From contig NZ_SGXJ01000001.1 in assembly GCF_004216905.1 (NCBI RefSeq), forward strand, positions 248,001 to 312,000: a stretch of DNA of 64,000 nt, given 5' to 3'. Within the stretch, counting starts at the first letter, position 1, and each line of letters starts with the position of its first letter. A program made the translations under genes and the position numbers. Positions 17,519 through 26,081 of the stretch are shown here, piece after piece. The notes below the pieces were generated by a model, which did not search any database, was not told where the DNA came from, and was given only the letters and a program-made list of their open reading frames with translations. This DNA is from Kribbella sp. VKM Ac-2569. Its GTDB lineage: Bacteria; Actinomycetota; Actinomycetes; Propionibacteriales; Kribbellaceae.

Positions 17519-19282
17519 TCAGCTGCGGACGGTGGTGACCAGGTGGTCGACGACGTCGGCGACCGGGATGTCGGCGCGGTCGCCGGTGCGGCGGTTCTTG
17601 ACCTCGATGGTGCCGTCGGCGAGGCCCTTGCCGACCACGGCGATGGTGGGTACGCCGAGCAGCTCGGCGTCCTTGAACTTCACGCCGGGCGACACCTTCT
17701 CGCGGTCGTCGTAGATCACCGTCAGGCCCCGGGACTCCAGCTCGTCGGCGAGCTCGGCCGCCTTCGCGAAGAGCTCCTTGTCCTTGCCGGTGGCAACCAG
17801 GTGCACGTCGGCGGGCGCGATCTCGCGCGGCCAGATCAGGCCGAGCTCGTCGTGGTTGCCCTCGGCGATCGCCGCCACCGCGCGGGTGACGCCGACGCCG
17901 TACGAACCCATGGTGACCGTGACGAGCTTGCCGTTCTGGTCGAGGACCTTGAGGTCGAGCGCGTCGGCGTACTTGCGGCCGAGCTGGAAGATGTGGCCCA
18001 TCTCGATACCGCGCGCGGTCTCCAGCACGCCCGAACCGTCCGGTGCCTCGTCGCCGTCGCGGACCTCGGCGGCCTGGATCGTGCCGTCCGCGGTGAAGTC
18101 CCGGCCGTGCACCAGGTTGACGACGTGGAACCCGGACTTGTCCGCACCGGTCACCCACGCGGACCCCTCGGCCACCCGCGGGTCGAGCAGGTACCGGATG
18201 CCGGAGGTGTTGTCCTTGCCGAGCACGCCCGGACCGATGTAGCCCTTCGCCAGCGACGGGTACTTCTCGAAGTCGGCCTCCTCGAAGGCGACCACCTCGG
18301 CCGGCTCCACCTGCGCGCCGAGCCGCTTCTCATCGATCGCGCGGTCCCCGGGGACACCGATCGCGAGCGGCTCGCGGGCGCCGTCCGGGTGCACCAGCAT
18401 CACGAGCACGTTCTTCAACGTGTCCGCAGCGGTCCACTCGCGGCCGTCGGTCCGCGCGTGCTTCGCGTTCATCGCGTCCACGAGGGTGTCGATGGTCGGC
18501 GTCTCCGGCGTGTCCACGACCTCGGCGGCCGGTACGCCGGACGCGTCGACGGGCGCCGACTGCGGCACCACGACCGCCTCGACGTTCGCGGCGTACCCAC
18601 CCGGCGAGCGGACGAAGGTGTCCTCGCCGTTCTCCGCGATCGCCAGGAACTCCTCGGACCGCGAACCGCCCATCGCGCCGGACATCGCCCGCACGATCAC
18701 GTAGTCGAAGCCGAGCCGGTCGAAGATCTTGATGTACGCCTCGCGATGCTTCTCGTACGACGCGGCGAGGCCGTCGTCGTCGACATCGAACGAGTACGAG
18801 TCCTTCATCACGAACTCGCGCCCGCGCAGCACACCGGCCCGCGGCCGCGCCTCGTCGCGGTACTTGTTCTGGATCTGGTAGATCGACAGCGGAAGGTCCT
18901 TGTACGACGAGTACAGATCCTTCACGACCAGCGTGAACATCTCCTCGTGCGTGGGCCCGAGGAGCATGTCGGCGCCCTTGCGGTCCTTCAGCCGGAAGAT
19001 GTTCGGCCCGTACTCCGTCCAGCGGCCGGTGGCCTCGTAGGGCTCGCGGGGCAGCAGCGCCGGGAACACCAGCTCCTGCGCGCCGATCGCGTCCATCTCC
19101 TCACGGACGATCCGCTCGACGTTCCGCAGCACCCGCAGGCCGAGCGGCAGCCAGGTGTAGATGCCGGGCGCGGCGCGCCGGATGTACCCGGCGCGGACGA
19201 GCAGCTTGTGGCTCGGGACCTCCGCGTCCGCCGGGTCCTCGCGAAGGGTGCGGAGGAACAACGACGACATACGCAAAATCAC
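17519..19282 (-). CDS. proS: prolyl-tRNA synthetase
   Basis: The enzyme (587 residues) charges tRNA-Pro. It is the bacterial class II type with the editing (INS) domain between motifs 2 and 3. Motif 1 region is [18 protein letters not shown], motif 2 is [17 protein letters not shown], motif 3 is [15 protein letters not shown], then the anticodon-binding domain. GTG 19282 is preferred: GGAG lies 6 nt upstream and the protein then begins [13 protein letters not shown] as in relatives. It is single, with its own terminator. In mycobacteria proS also lies downstream of the ispG/GNAT run. Confidence 0.97.
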   Translation of the reverse strand: MILRMSSLFLRTLREDPADAEVPSHKLLVRAGYIRRAAPGIYTWLPLGLRVLRNVERIVREEMDAIGAQELVFPALLPREPYEATGRWTEYGPNIFRLKDRKGADMLLGPTHEEMFTLVVKDLYSSYKDLPLSIYQIQNKYRDEARPRAGVLRGREFVMKDSYSFDVDDDGLAASYEKHREAYIKIFDRLGFDYVIVRAMSGAMGGSRSEEFLAIAENGEDTFVRSPGGYAANVEAVVVPQSAPVDASGVPAAEVVDTPETPTIDTLVDAMNAKHARTDGREWTAADTLKNVLVMLVHPDGAREPLAIGVPGDRAIDEKRLGAQVEPAEVVAFEEADFEKYPSLAKGYIGPGVLGKDNTSGIRYLLDPRVAEGSAWVTGADKSGFHVVNLVHGRDFTADGTIQAAEVRDGDEAPDGSGVLETARGIEMGHIFQLGRKYADALDLKVLDQNGKLVTVTMGSYGVGVTRAVAAIAEGNHDELGLIWPREIAPADVHLVATGKDKELFAKAAELADELESRGLTVIYDDREKVSPGVKFKDAELLGVPTIAVVGKGLADGTIEVKNRRTGDRADIPVADVVDHLVTTVRS

Positions 19283-19381
19283 GGGAGTCTCCAAGCGTGC
19301 AAAAGTAGATGACCGGACGTTACAGAGAATATCGGTCCGGCGGACATGCTCTCACCACGTTATCCACAGGCCCACACCGGC

Positions 19382-19756
19382 TCAGGCAGATTTGCCCTCG
19401 CGGGCGGCTTTCAGGGCCCAGCGGATCAACGGGATCTGCAGCGGCAACCGCGCGTACGCGATCGCCTGCGCCGTCCGGGATCCCTTCTTCTGCAGGTCGG
19501 CGGCCATCTGGACGTTCGCCGGGAAGACCGCGACCAGCAGCCCGGCGCTCGCCAGCCCGGCCAGCCGCCGGGTCCGCGGGTGCAGCAGCCCGGCCGCGCA
19601 GGCCAGCTCCGCCACCCCGGAGACGTACACGAGCTCTTTCTTCCGGGGCAGCGGTTTCGGCACGATCTGCTCGAACGGCTCCGGCTTCACGAAATGCAAG
19701 GTGCCGAGAACGCCGAACAGAACGGCCAGGCCGGTGGTGCTCTTGCTCCGCGACAT
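19382..19756 (-). CDS. DoxX-family membrane protein
   Basis: The protein has 124 residues and four membrane helices in the DoxX-like pattern (VLFGVLGTLHFVKPEPFEQI; ELVYVSGVAELACAAGLLHP; LAGLASAGLLVAVFPANVQM). The family is linked to membrane redox processes, without a defined reaction for most members. It lies between proS and the GNAT gene on the same strand. Confidence 0.82.
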   Translation of the reverse strand: MSRSKSTTGLAVLFGVLGTLHFVKPEPFEQIVPKPLPRKKELVYVSGVAELACAAGLLHPRTRRLAGLASAGLLVAVFPANVQMAADLQKKGSRTAQAIAYARLPLQIPLIRWALKAAREGKSA

Positions 19757-19809
19757 GCGCCGGAGCTTACCCGACGGTAACCACGGCACGAGTGTCACGG
19801 CCCGCGGTA

Positions 19810-20634
19810 TCAGAACAGAATCGTCGCGAACGTCTCGGTTGTTCGGAACCCGACGCGTTCGTACGCCGCTCGCGCCGGCAGGTTGAAGGCGTTCACATAA
19901 AGCGTGACGACCGGAGAGATCTGCCGGGCCAGCTCGACCACGGCCGCCATCCCGGGCGCGGCCAGCCCGCGGCCGCGGTACTCCGGATCCACCCACACGC
20001 CCTGGATCTGGCACACACCAGATCCGACCGACCCGACCTCGGCCTTGAACACGACGCGTCCGTTCTCGATCCGCGCGAACGCGCGCCCGGCCCGGATCAG
20101 CTCCGCGACCCGCGACCGGTAGAACGTCCCGTCCGGCCCGGTCTGCGGCGGTACGCCGACCTCCTCGGTGTACATCGCCACACACGCCGGGTAGAGGATC
20201 GGCAACTCGACCGGCTCGACAGCGCGGACCAGCGGATCCGGCGCGATCGACGGCGGCCCTTCGATCACCATGAACGGCTGGTCGTCGCGCACCTCGCGGG
20301 CCGGTCCCCAGTGCGGCTCCAGAATGTGCCACAGCTGCTCGACCGCGCGGGCCGGCCCGAGGATCTGGAAACAGTTCCGCCCGCGGCGCATCGCGTACGC
20401 CGCGAACGCCCGGAGCGCAGCGTCGTCGGCGCCGACCGGAACCATGTTCCCGCCGGCGTGGCACAGCGCCTCGAGCGCGCCTTTCTCGACGTACCCCCAG
20501 ACCTCCGCACCGCGCCGCGGGTCGAGTCCGGACGCCTGCACAAGGCTGTCCACGAACACGTTCACCACCGGATCACGGGCGATGACCGCGCGCGCCGCCG
20601 CGAGGTCGCGAGGACCGAGAACCCGTACACCCAC
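19810..20634 (-). CDS. DUF4081-containing GNAT acetyltransferase
   Basis: The protein has 274 residues: an N-terminal DUF4081 segment (about 1-120) and a C-terminal GNAT domain with acetyl-CoA loop VDPEYRGRGLAAPGMAA and NLPARAAYERVGF. It matches in layout the mycobacterial protein encoded directly after ispG (Rv2867c, from memory). Here about 9.2 kb separate it from ispG. The acceptor is unknown. Confidence 0.88.
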   Translation of the reverse strand: MGVRVLGPRDLAAARAVIARDPVVNVFVDSLVQASGLDPRRGAEVWGYVEKGALEALCHAGGNMVPVGADDAALRAFAAYAMRRGRNCFQILGPARAVEQLWHILEPHWGPAREVRDDQPFMVIEGPPSIAPDPLVRAVEPVELPILYPACVAMYTEEVGVPPQTGPDGTFYRSRVAELIRAGRAFARIENGRVVFKAEVGSVGSGVCQIQGVWVDPEYRGRGLAAPGMAAVVELARQISPVVTLYVNAFNLPARAAYERVGFRTTETFATILF

Positions 20635-20695
20635 GCGCAGAACCTAGCGGATGATCGACGCGTCCGTATGCAACGGGGCATGCAACGGGGCCGCG

Positions 20696-21955
20696 TCAGC
20701 CGGCCTGCGGCTCGTGGCCCGCGGCGATCCGGCGCAGCGGCGACGTCCACGCAACCACTACCCCCGCGCAACCGAACAGCCCCATCAGCACCATCCCGGT
20801 CCGCGGCCCGAACGCGTTGCCGAGCAGCCCGCCGACGACCGATCCGAACGTCCACCCGACGCCCCAGGAGAGCATCCGGCCTGCCGTGTTCACCCGGCCG
20901 AGCAGGTGCTCCGGCGTCACCTGCTGCCGGTACGACACCGAGTTCACGATCACCAGCACGTACGCCGAACCCCAGACCAGCAACGCCAGCGCGGCCACGA
21001 TCCAGTTCGGCGACAACGGCGAGAGCACTCCGAGCAGCGCCGACATCGGCAGCGCGTACAGCGTGATCGCCGCCGGCGGCATCCGCTTGAGCAGCCGCGG
21101 GAGGCTGAGCGCGGCGATCAGCCCGCCGATCCCCCACACACCCCAGACCAGTCCGAAGCGAACTCCCGACGTACCGATGTCCAGGACGCGGTCGCACCAC
21201 ACCACGATCAGCGCCATGAACCCGCCGCCCGCGAACGACTGCACGCTGCCGATGATCGTCATCGTCCGAACTCCCGCGTGCCGGATCAGGAAGCGCAGGC
21301 CGTCACCGATGTCGTTCAGGATCACCTTCGGCCGCAACGGCGGCTGCCCGTCGCGGGACTCGGACATCGCCCGCACAATCCCGCGGACGGCGAACGCGGA
21401 CGCCGCAAAGCTGAGGGCGTCGAGCGTGAGCAGACTGGCCGGATCGAGTACGGCGAGGAGCAGACCGGTCGCCGGCGGGACGAGCAACTCGATCAGGCTC
21501 GACGCCGTCCAGACCGCGGAGTTCGCCTGAGCCACTCGTGCGCGGCCGACGAGCACGGGCAGCGCGCCGAAGTTCGCGCCGTCGAAGAACGTGTAAACGG
21601 CCTGCACCGTGAACGCGACGATCAGCACCTGTACGACGGTCAGCACACCGAGCAGATGCGCGACCGGCACCGACCCCACCAGGACCGCATTGATCGCATC
21701 GGCGGTCACCATCGTGCGGCGCCGGTTCCAGCGGTCCGCCAGCGCGCCGGCAAACAGACCGGCCAGCAGGTACGGCGCGGACTCGAGCGCGGTCACCACT
21801 GCGGTCAGCACCGTCGATCCGCTCAGCCGGTAGACGAGCACCGGCAACGCGATCGCCGTCACCATCGACCCGGTGATCGACAACGCACGAGCCAACCAGT
21901 ACCGCCGAAAGTCCGGATCGTCCCGCAGCCGCGCAGGGGGCGTCGCTGTTGTCAT
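20696..21955 (-). CDS. MFS transporter
   Basis: The protein has 419 residues and about twelve membrane helices in the MFS_3 pattern, with the loop 2-3 motif GALADRWNRRRTM. It is probably a proton-driven exporter of a drug or metabolite. CTTGCAAG (21965-21972), an 8-bp palindrome of the sort bound by MarR/TetR regulators, lies 10 bp before the start. CAAGAT 7 nt ahead of the ATG may be a leaderless -10 variant. Confidence 0.9.
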   Translation of the reverse strand: MTTATPPARLRDDPDFRRYWLARALSITGSMVTAIALPVLVYRLSGSTVLTAVVTALESAPYLLAGLFAGALADRWNRRRTMVTADAINAVLVGSVPVAHLLGVLTVVQVLIVAFTVQAVYTFFDGANFGALPVLVGRARVAQANSAVWTASSLIELLVPPATGLLLAVLDPASLLTLDALSFAASAFAVRGIVRAMSESRDGQPPLRPKVILNDIGDGLRFLIRHAGVRTMTIIGSVQSFAGGGFMALIVVWCDRVLDIGTSGVRFGLVWGVWGIGGLIAALSLPRLLKRMPPAAITLYALPMSALLGVLSPLSPNWIVAALALLVWGSAYVLVIVNSVSYRQQVTPEHLLGRVNTAGRMLSWGVGWTFGSVVGGLLGNAFGPRTGMVLMGLFGCAGVVVAWTSPLRRIAAGHEPQAG

Positions 21956-21989
21956 GAGGCGAATCTTGCAAGTTCAGGCCCGGTCGAGG

Positions 21990-22151
21990 TCAAGACTCAT
22001 CCACATCAAATTCGTCGCCGAGGTCACGGTCGGGCGTCCGCCGCGGCTCTGCGAATCCTTGCGAGCGGTAGAAACCGATCGCCTTGTCGTTCGCCACGAG
22101 CACGTCCAGGAGGAGTTCCGGCGTACCTTCCGGCTGCCCGACGTACGGCGA
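21990..22151 (-). pseudogene. 3' remnant of a GNAT acetyltransferase gene
   Basis: The frame from just after the VOC stop to the TGA at 21990 encodes 53 residues, including LLLDVLVANDKAIGFYRSQGF, the unmistakable last strand-loop-helix of a GNAT fold. The N-terminal two thirds, including the acetyl-CoA loop, are missing and there is no suitable start. It is in the same frame as the VOC gene and separated from it only by that gene's stop codon. I read it as a decayed gene cut by rearrangement. Confidence 0.7.
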
Positions 22152-22787
22152 TCATCCGTGGACCACTACGAGTTGGCCGTCCGGGTCCTGGATCTCCAGC
22201 CCGGCCTCGGTCCGCGATCCGCCGACACGGGCCTGCACGTCGTCCAGGTCCTCGGTCGTGGTCAGGTCAAGCCGTACGGCGAAATCTCCGGCGGCCGGCC
22301 CGAAACGGACCGCCGTCTGCACGCCGAGCGCGCCGAGGAACCGCCGCCAGGGCGCCTCGTCCGCCCCGGTCAGGTACGGCGTGACCGACCAGCGACCGTC
22401 CGGGGCGGCGTCGTGCAGCTTGTATCCGTACAGATCGTCGGTGCGCTCGTCGACCCAGATCACCACGCCTTCGGGCCCACTGACCGACAGCACCCGTCCG
22501 TACGCCTCGTCGAAGACCGTCGCGTCGACGAACCCCACCTGCTCCAGCCGATCCTTCAGCTCGTCGACCTTGTCCGCCTCGAACGACAACGTCGTCTGCC
22601 CCGGCTGCCCGCCCGTCGAACTCGACGCCGCATCGTGCAACGCGACCATCCCGCGACCGGTCAGCATGTCGACCCATCCCCCGCGCTCGGACTCGATCCG
22701 CGACCGCAACCCCAGCGTCTCCAGGAACGCCCGCATCGCCTCCACGTCAGCCGTGAACCGCAGCGGCCTGATCACCACGTCATTCAT
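22152..22787 (-). CDS. VOC-superfamily (glyoxalase-like) protein
   Basis: The protein has 211 residues and two VOC modules ([20 protein letters not shown] with [10 protein letters not shown], and a second from [20 protein letters not shown]). It ends in [15 protein letters not shown], a usual metal-ligand strand. The family includes glyoxalases, dioxygenases and antibiotic-binding proteins. The ATG overlaps the stop of a ribbon-helix-helix gene. A GNAT remnant follows directly. Confidence 0.82.
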   Translation of the reverse strand: MNDVVIRPLRFTADVEAMRAFLETLGLRSRIESERGGWVDMLTGRGMVALHDAASSSTGGQPGQTTLSFEADKVDELKDRLEQVGFVDATVFDEAYGRVLSVSGPEGVVIWVDERTDDLYGYKLHDAAPDGRWSVTPYLTGADEAPWRRFLGALGVQTAVRFGPAAGDFAVRLDLTTTEDLDDVQARVGGSRTEAGLEIQDPDGQLVVVHG

Positions 22788-22948
22788 CCCCGCGCCTCCC
22801 CATGGTTGTCGAGGTACTCCGCCAACGCCTGCTCGACGAGCGCGGACAAGCTCGCCCCGTCATCGATCGCCTTGTGCTTCACCCGCCGCACCAACTCCGG
22901 CGGCAGATACACGTTGAACTGCACCTTCTTGTCACCGTCACCCGCCAT
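22784..22948 (-). CDS. small ribbon-helix-helix (CopG/Arc-like) protein
   Basis: The protein has 54 residues: [20 protein letters not shown] followed by [15 protein letters not shown], a complete RHH_1 domain with beta-strand and two helices. The stop overlaps the VOC gene start (ATGA). Such proteins are dimeric DNA-binding repressors, often autoregulated. There is no toxin gene next to it, so a metabolic repressor of the VOC operon seems more likely than an antitoxin. Confidence 0.8.
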   Translation of the reverse strand: MAGDGDKKVQFNVYLPPELVRRVKHKAIDDGASLSALVEQALAEYLDNHGEARG

Positions 22949-23003
22949 GGCTATATTGCTAGCATCCTAGACAGCTAACCGTCAATCTTCAGGGAGTCCG
23001 ACG
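22949..23003. promoter_or_regulatory. divergent promoter/operator of the RHH-VOC operon and the second VOC gene
   Basis: These 55 A+T-rich bases hold GCTAGC (perfect palindrome) and two related units, GCTAGCATC and GCTAACCGT, about 17 bp apart: a fit for a ribbon-helix-helix operator. On the minus strand TTGACG near 22984-22979 could be a -35. On the plus strand AGGGAG 7 nt before ATG 23004 is the ribosome site. Confidence 0.4.
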
Positions 23004-23366
23004 ATGAACCTCCGCTTCGACCACCTCGGTCTGCTGACGGACAGCCGCGACAAGAACCAGGACATCGCCGACTTCTTCAGCGGCGTACTCGGCCTGGAAG
23101 TCTCCGGCAACGCCGGCGAGGGGTACGCCGAGGTGAAGGCCGGCGCGATGACGATCGCCCTGCACAGCGGCGCGATGATCGACGACTTCGGCGCGCACGG
23201 CGGGACGCTCCTGCAGTTCAGCAGCGACGACGTCCGCGCCGACGTCGAGGAGATCCGCGACCGCGGCGGCAAGATCGCCCTCGAACCCACCGAAGCGGAC
23301 TGGGGAACGATCGCGTACGTCGCTGGACCGCACGGCGTGCTGGTCGAGCTCTGCACCTCGCACTAG
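23004..23366 (+). CDS. VOC-family glyoxalase-like protein
   Basis: The protein has 120 residues: a single VOC module beginning LRFDHLGLLTDSRDKNQDIA and ending AYVAGPHGVLVELCT, where His and Glu are typical metal ligands. It starts at an ATG with AGGGAG. It is divergent from the RHH/VOC pair and probably shares its control. It ends in a hairpin terminator 95 bp downstream. Confidence 0.85.
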   Translation: MNLRFDHLGLLTDSRDKNQDIADFFSGVLGLEVSGNAGEGYAEVKAGAMTIALHSGAMIDDFGAHGGTLLQFSSDDVRADVEEIRDRGGKIALEPTEADWGTIAYVAGPHGVLVELCTSH

Positions 23367-23460
23367 TGTCCGCCGCCGCAAGTTCGCGTCGTAAGTCCGG
23401 CCCGGTGCGATCGCGGCTCCGCGCGCCCAGCCCGCCCAGGCCGGACCTCGCGCTCCACAA

Positions 23461-23490
23461 GCCTCCCCAAACCGCTTTGGGGAGGCTTTT
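23461..23490 (+). terminator. Rho-independent terminator
   Basis: GCCTCCCCAAA pairs with TTTGGGGAGGC around CCGC, then TTTT on the plus strand. It ends the transcript of the VOC gene (stop 23366). Confidence 0.85.
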
Positions 23491-23536
23491 GCCTCCGACC
23501 GGGGAGCGCTACTGCCCGATTCGGGCGGGCAGGCGT

Positions 23537-23554
23537 CCCCAAACCGGTTTGGGG
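23537..23554. repeat. 18-bp perfect palindrome, near-copy of the terminator stem
   Basis: CCCCAAACCGGTTTGGGG is self-complementary and differs by one base from CCCCAAACCGCTTTGGGG inside the terminator at 23465-23482, 72 bp away. No T-tract follows, so it is not an obvious second terminator. Confidence 0.7.
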
Positions 23555-23628
23555 CGGAGTTAGAAGCGGGCGTCCAGCCGAAGCCGGACTTATCGCACGA
23601 ATCTCCGGCGCGGGACACTGGCGGACCG

Positions 23629-23704
23629 CCAGGCCATCACAATTGGCGTCAGCGGGACGTGTCACGCTCGGACGCGTCGGCTGCGGACAGTTGTGATGGC
23701 CTGG
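23629..23704. repeat. 17-bp inverted repeat downstream of the thioredoxin gene
   Basis: 23629-23645 and 23688-23704 match in 16 of 17 positions when one is reversed, around 42 nt. The repeat ends 8 bp after the thioredoxin stop on the minus strand, so it may end or stabilise that mRNA. Confidence 0.6.
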
Positions 23705-23712
23705 GGATTCGG

Positions 23713-24048
23713 TCAAACCGCAGTCAGCAGGGCGTCGTCGAGTTCCTTCAGGAGTTTGTGCTTCGGGCGGGCTCCGACGACGGACCAGATCATTTCGCCG
23801 CGGTGGAAGAGGATCAGGGTGGGCAGCGCCATCACCCGGTAGCGGGCGGAGATCGCCGGGTTCTCGTCGGAGTTCAGCTTCACCACGGTCAGCTGTTCGT
23901 TGCGTTCGGCACCGATCTGGGCGAGGACCGGGGCGATCTGGTGGCACGGCGGGCACCACTGCGCCCAGAAGTCCACCAGCACCGGCTTCTCGGACCGCAG
24001 CACCACCTCGTCGAAGGTGGCCTCGTCGACAGTTCGCAGATCGCTCAT
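23713..24048 (-). CDS. thioredoxin with CPPC active site
   Basis: The protein has 111 residues, a full thioredoxin fold: VLVDFWAQWCPPCHQIAPVL, cis-Pro loop ALPTLILFHRGE. The active site is WCPPC in place of the usual WCGPC, which should change redox potential. The ATG overlaps the stop of a MerR gene by 4 bp, so the pair forms one operon. Cytoplasmic, no signal peptide. Probably a specialised thioredoxin rather than the housekeeping one. Confidence 0.92.
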   Translation of the reverse strand: MSDLRTVDEATFDEVVLRSEKPVLVDFWAQWCPPCHQIAPVLAQIGAERNEQLTVVKLNSDENPAISARYRVMALPTLILFHRGEMIWSVVGARPKHKLLKELDDALLTAV

Positions 24049-24407
24049 CTCGTCCTCCAGTTCTCGGCATCGGTCAGGAGGTCGGTCAGCCGCGCCCGCA
24101 GATCGGTCAGCTCGGCGATCCGCCGGTCCACTTCCTCGATCCGGGTCCGGTACGCCGTCAGCGACGCCGGGCACACGTCCGCGCGCGCATTGCCGGCCCG
24201 CAGGCACTCGATGAACGGATACGTCTGCTCCGCGGTCAGCCCGAGGCTCAGCAACGCCTTCACCTCACGCACCACGACCACGTCGTCCGGCTCGTACGAC
24301 CGGTACCCGTTGGCCTCCCGTCGCGGCTTGAGCAGTCCCTGCGACTCGTAGTACCGCACCGCCTTGACCGTCACCCCGGCCTCGGCCGCCAGATCACTGA
24401 TCCGCAT
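24045..24407 (-). CDS. MerR-family regulator with cysteine pair
   Basis: The protein has 120 residues: MerR winged helix (MRISDLAAEAGVTVKAVRYY, NGYRSYEPDDV) then a dimerisation coiled coil. Two Cys stand in IECLRAGNARADVCPAS near residues 68 and 78, a spacing suited to a thiol or metal sensor. Coupled to a thioredoxin, it probably controls its own operon in answer to redox or thiol-reactive compounds. That is inference. MerR proteins twist promoters with long spacers; none is clear in the 60 bp upstream. Confidence 0.88.
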   Translation of the reverse strand: MRISDLAAEAGVTVKAVRYYESQGLLKPRREANGYRSYEPDDVVVVREVKALLSLGLTAEQTYPFIECLRAGNARADVCPASLTAYRTRIEEVDRRIAELTDLRARLTDLLTDAENWRTR

Positions 24408-24467
24408 CCCGCCTCCTTCACCTCGACGCTAAACCTTGCCCCCAGGGTCAAGGTCAAGCCAGGATAA

Positions 24468-26081
24468 TCAATGCCCGCGGAACGCTTCCTCCAACCACCA
24501 GGACGGATGCTCCGCGACGACCTTGGCGTCCACGAGCATCGGCGCCGACCGCGGCCCGTTCAGCCAGCTCGCGACCGCCGCGAGGTCGTCGACGCCACGT
24601 ACGATCACAGCCTCGAAGCCGTACCCCCGCCCGATCGCGGCGATGTCGGTCGGCGGGAACGTCACCGTCTCCAGCGCGTGCCCGCCCGGACCGAAGTGGT
24701 GCACCTCGGCGCCGTACGCGTCGTCGTTGTACACGACCACCAGCATCGGCAGGCCGAGGCGGCGTACGGTGTCGAGCTCAACGGCGCTCATCAGCGCACC
24801 GCCGTCACCGAGTACGGCGACCGGAAGGCGGTCCGGCTGCGCCAGCGCGGCACCGATCGCGGTGGCAAGCCCCAGCCCGATCGACTGGAACGCCTGGGTG
24901 AAGCAGAACCCGTTCTCGTCCGGCACCGACAGGCACACGCTCGGGTAGCCCATGAAGTTGCCGGAGTCGACGGCGAGCACACGCTCGGCGGGGAGCATGT
25001 CGTCGAGCGCGATGCTCAGCGTCCGGGGGTCGATCCGCTCCCCCGTGCTCTCGTCGTCGAACGCGACGACGTCCCGCCACCGCACGCTCCCGAGCTCGGC
25101 GGCGCGATAACCCACCTGCTGCTCGCCGTACGCCTCGAGGGCGAGCGTGGCGGTGAGCTCGACGTCGCCGGTGACACCCAGCTGGATCTCACGATGCACA
25201 CCGAGCGCGGACGCGTCGTCGTCGACCTGCACCACGGTCGCGTCGGGTCCGATCAGCTGACCGTGCCGCATCGTCCACATGTTCAGCGCGCATCCCCAAC
25301 CCACGATGAGGTCGGCGTCGCGGATCAGTTCGGCGGTGCGAGGCGAGGCAAAGCCGCCGGAGATGCCGAGATCCCAGGGATTGCCGTGGAACAGGCCGTG
25401 CGCGACGGCCGAAGTCGCGAGCAGCGCGCCACACCGTTCCGCCAACGATTCAAGGGCCTTCCGATGTCCACGGGCACCACGACCGGCCACGAACACCGGA
25501 CGCTCGGCCCGCCGCAGCAGGTCAGTCAGCGCGGCGACCTCGGCGGCGTCCGGTACGACGGCATTCCGCGAAGGGCGTGGCTCGGCCACCGGCGCCGCAG
25601 TCTCCAACGCCTGCAGCGAAAGCGGAACGTTGAGCAGCACGGTACGGCGTTCACGTACCGCCGTCGCCACCGCGGCCTGTGCCTCGGCCACCGCCGTCTC
25701 CGCCGAGGTGATCCGCACCGGCACCGCGCCCACCGAACGGGCGAGCGCGTCCTGGTCGACGTGGAAGTTGGACCGCGGCTCGGTGGCTTCGGCCGCGACA
25801 ACGAGCATCGGCGTACGGCTCTTCGCCGCCTCGGCGATCCCGGTCATCGCGTTCGTGAGACCGCAGCCCTGATGGACCGACAGCGCAGCGACCGTACCGC
25901 TCATCCGTGAGTACGCGTCCGCCATCGTGGCCGCGCCGCCCTCGTGCCGCGCGGCGACGAATCGCGCGCCGGCGGCCACCATCGCATTCGTCAGGTGGAA
26001 GTTGCCGGACCCGACCACGCCGAACACCTGGCGGACGCCCGCAGCCGTCAACGCCTGACCGACGGCGACCGCGACCTTCAT
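24468..26081 (-). CDS. thiamine diphosphate-dependent enzyme (acetolactate-synthase/decarboxylase-like)
   Basis: The protein has 537 residues with three ThDP-enzyme domains: N-terminal pyrimidine-binding part with the catalytic Glu in ARHEGGAATMADAY, a central domain, and the C-terminal GDGGAL...VYNDDAYG motif that binds Mg-ThDP. The ATG overlaps the stop of a cyclase-family hydrolase (ATGA). The acetolactate synthase partner subunit is absent, so decarboxylation of a 2-oxoacid is more likely. With an isatin-hydrolase-like partner, isatinate decarboxylase is a candidate. Confidence 0.85.
   Translation of the reverse strand: MKVAVAVGQALTAAGVRQVFGVVGSGNFHLTNAMVAAGARFVAARHEGGAATMADAYSRMSGTVAALSVHQGCGLTNAMTGIAEAAKSRTPMLVVAAEATEPRSNFHVDQDALARSVGAVPVRITSAETAVAEAQAAVATAVRERRTVLLNVPLSLQALETAAPVAEPRPSRNAVVPDAAEVAALTDLLRRAERPVFVAGRGARGHRKALESLAERCGALLATSAVAHGLFHGNPWDLGISGGFASPRTAELIRDADLIVGWGCALNMWTMRHGQLIGPDATVVQVDDDASALGVHREIQLGVTGDVELTATLALEAYGEQQVGYRAAELGSVRWRDVVAFDDESTGERIDPRTLSIALDDMLPAERVLAVDSGNFMGYPSVCLSVPDENGFCFTQAFQSIGLGLATAIGAALAQPDRLPVAVLGDGGALMSAVELDTVRRLGLPMLVVVYNDDAYGAEVHHFGPGGHALETVTFPPTDIAAIGRGYGFEAVIVRGVDDLAAVASWLNGPRSAPMLVDAKVVAEHPSWWLEEAFRGH

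Larger units (their letters stand above)
23367..23712. other. structured intergenic region, no gene
   Basis: These 346 bp carry no convincing coding sequence but much symmetry: an outer inverted pair (23383-23401 with 23583-23601, 15 of 19 matching), a terminator (23461-23490), a perfect 18-bp palindrome (23537-23554) and a long inverted repeat (23629-23704). The layout could be a small repeat element or an untranslated RNA. Confidence 0.5.

Noticed and set aside
19830..19856. GAAC...GTTC pair inside the GNAT gene
   Set aside because: Spacing is 7-9 nt and it lies deep in coding sequence.
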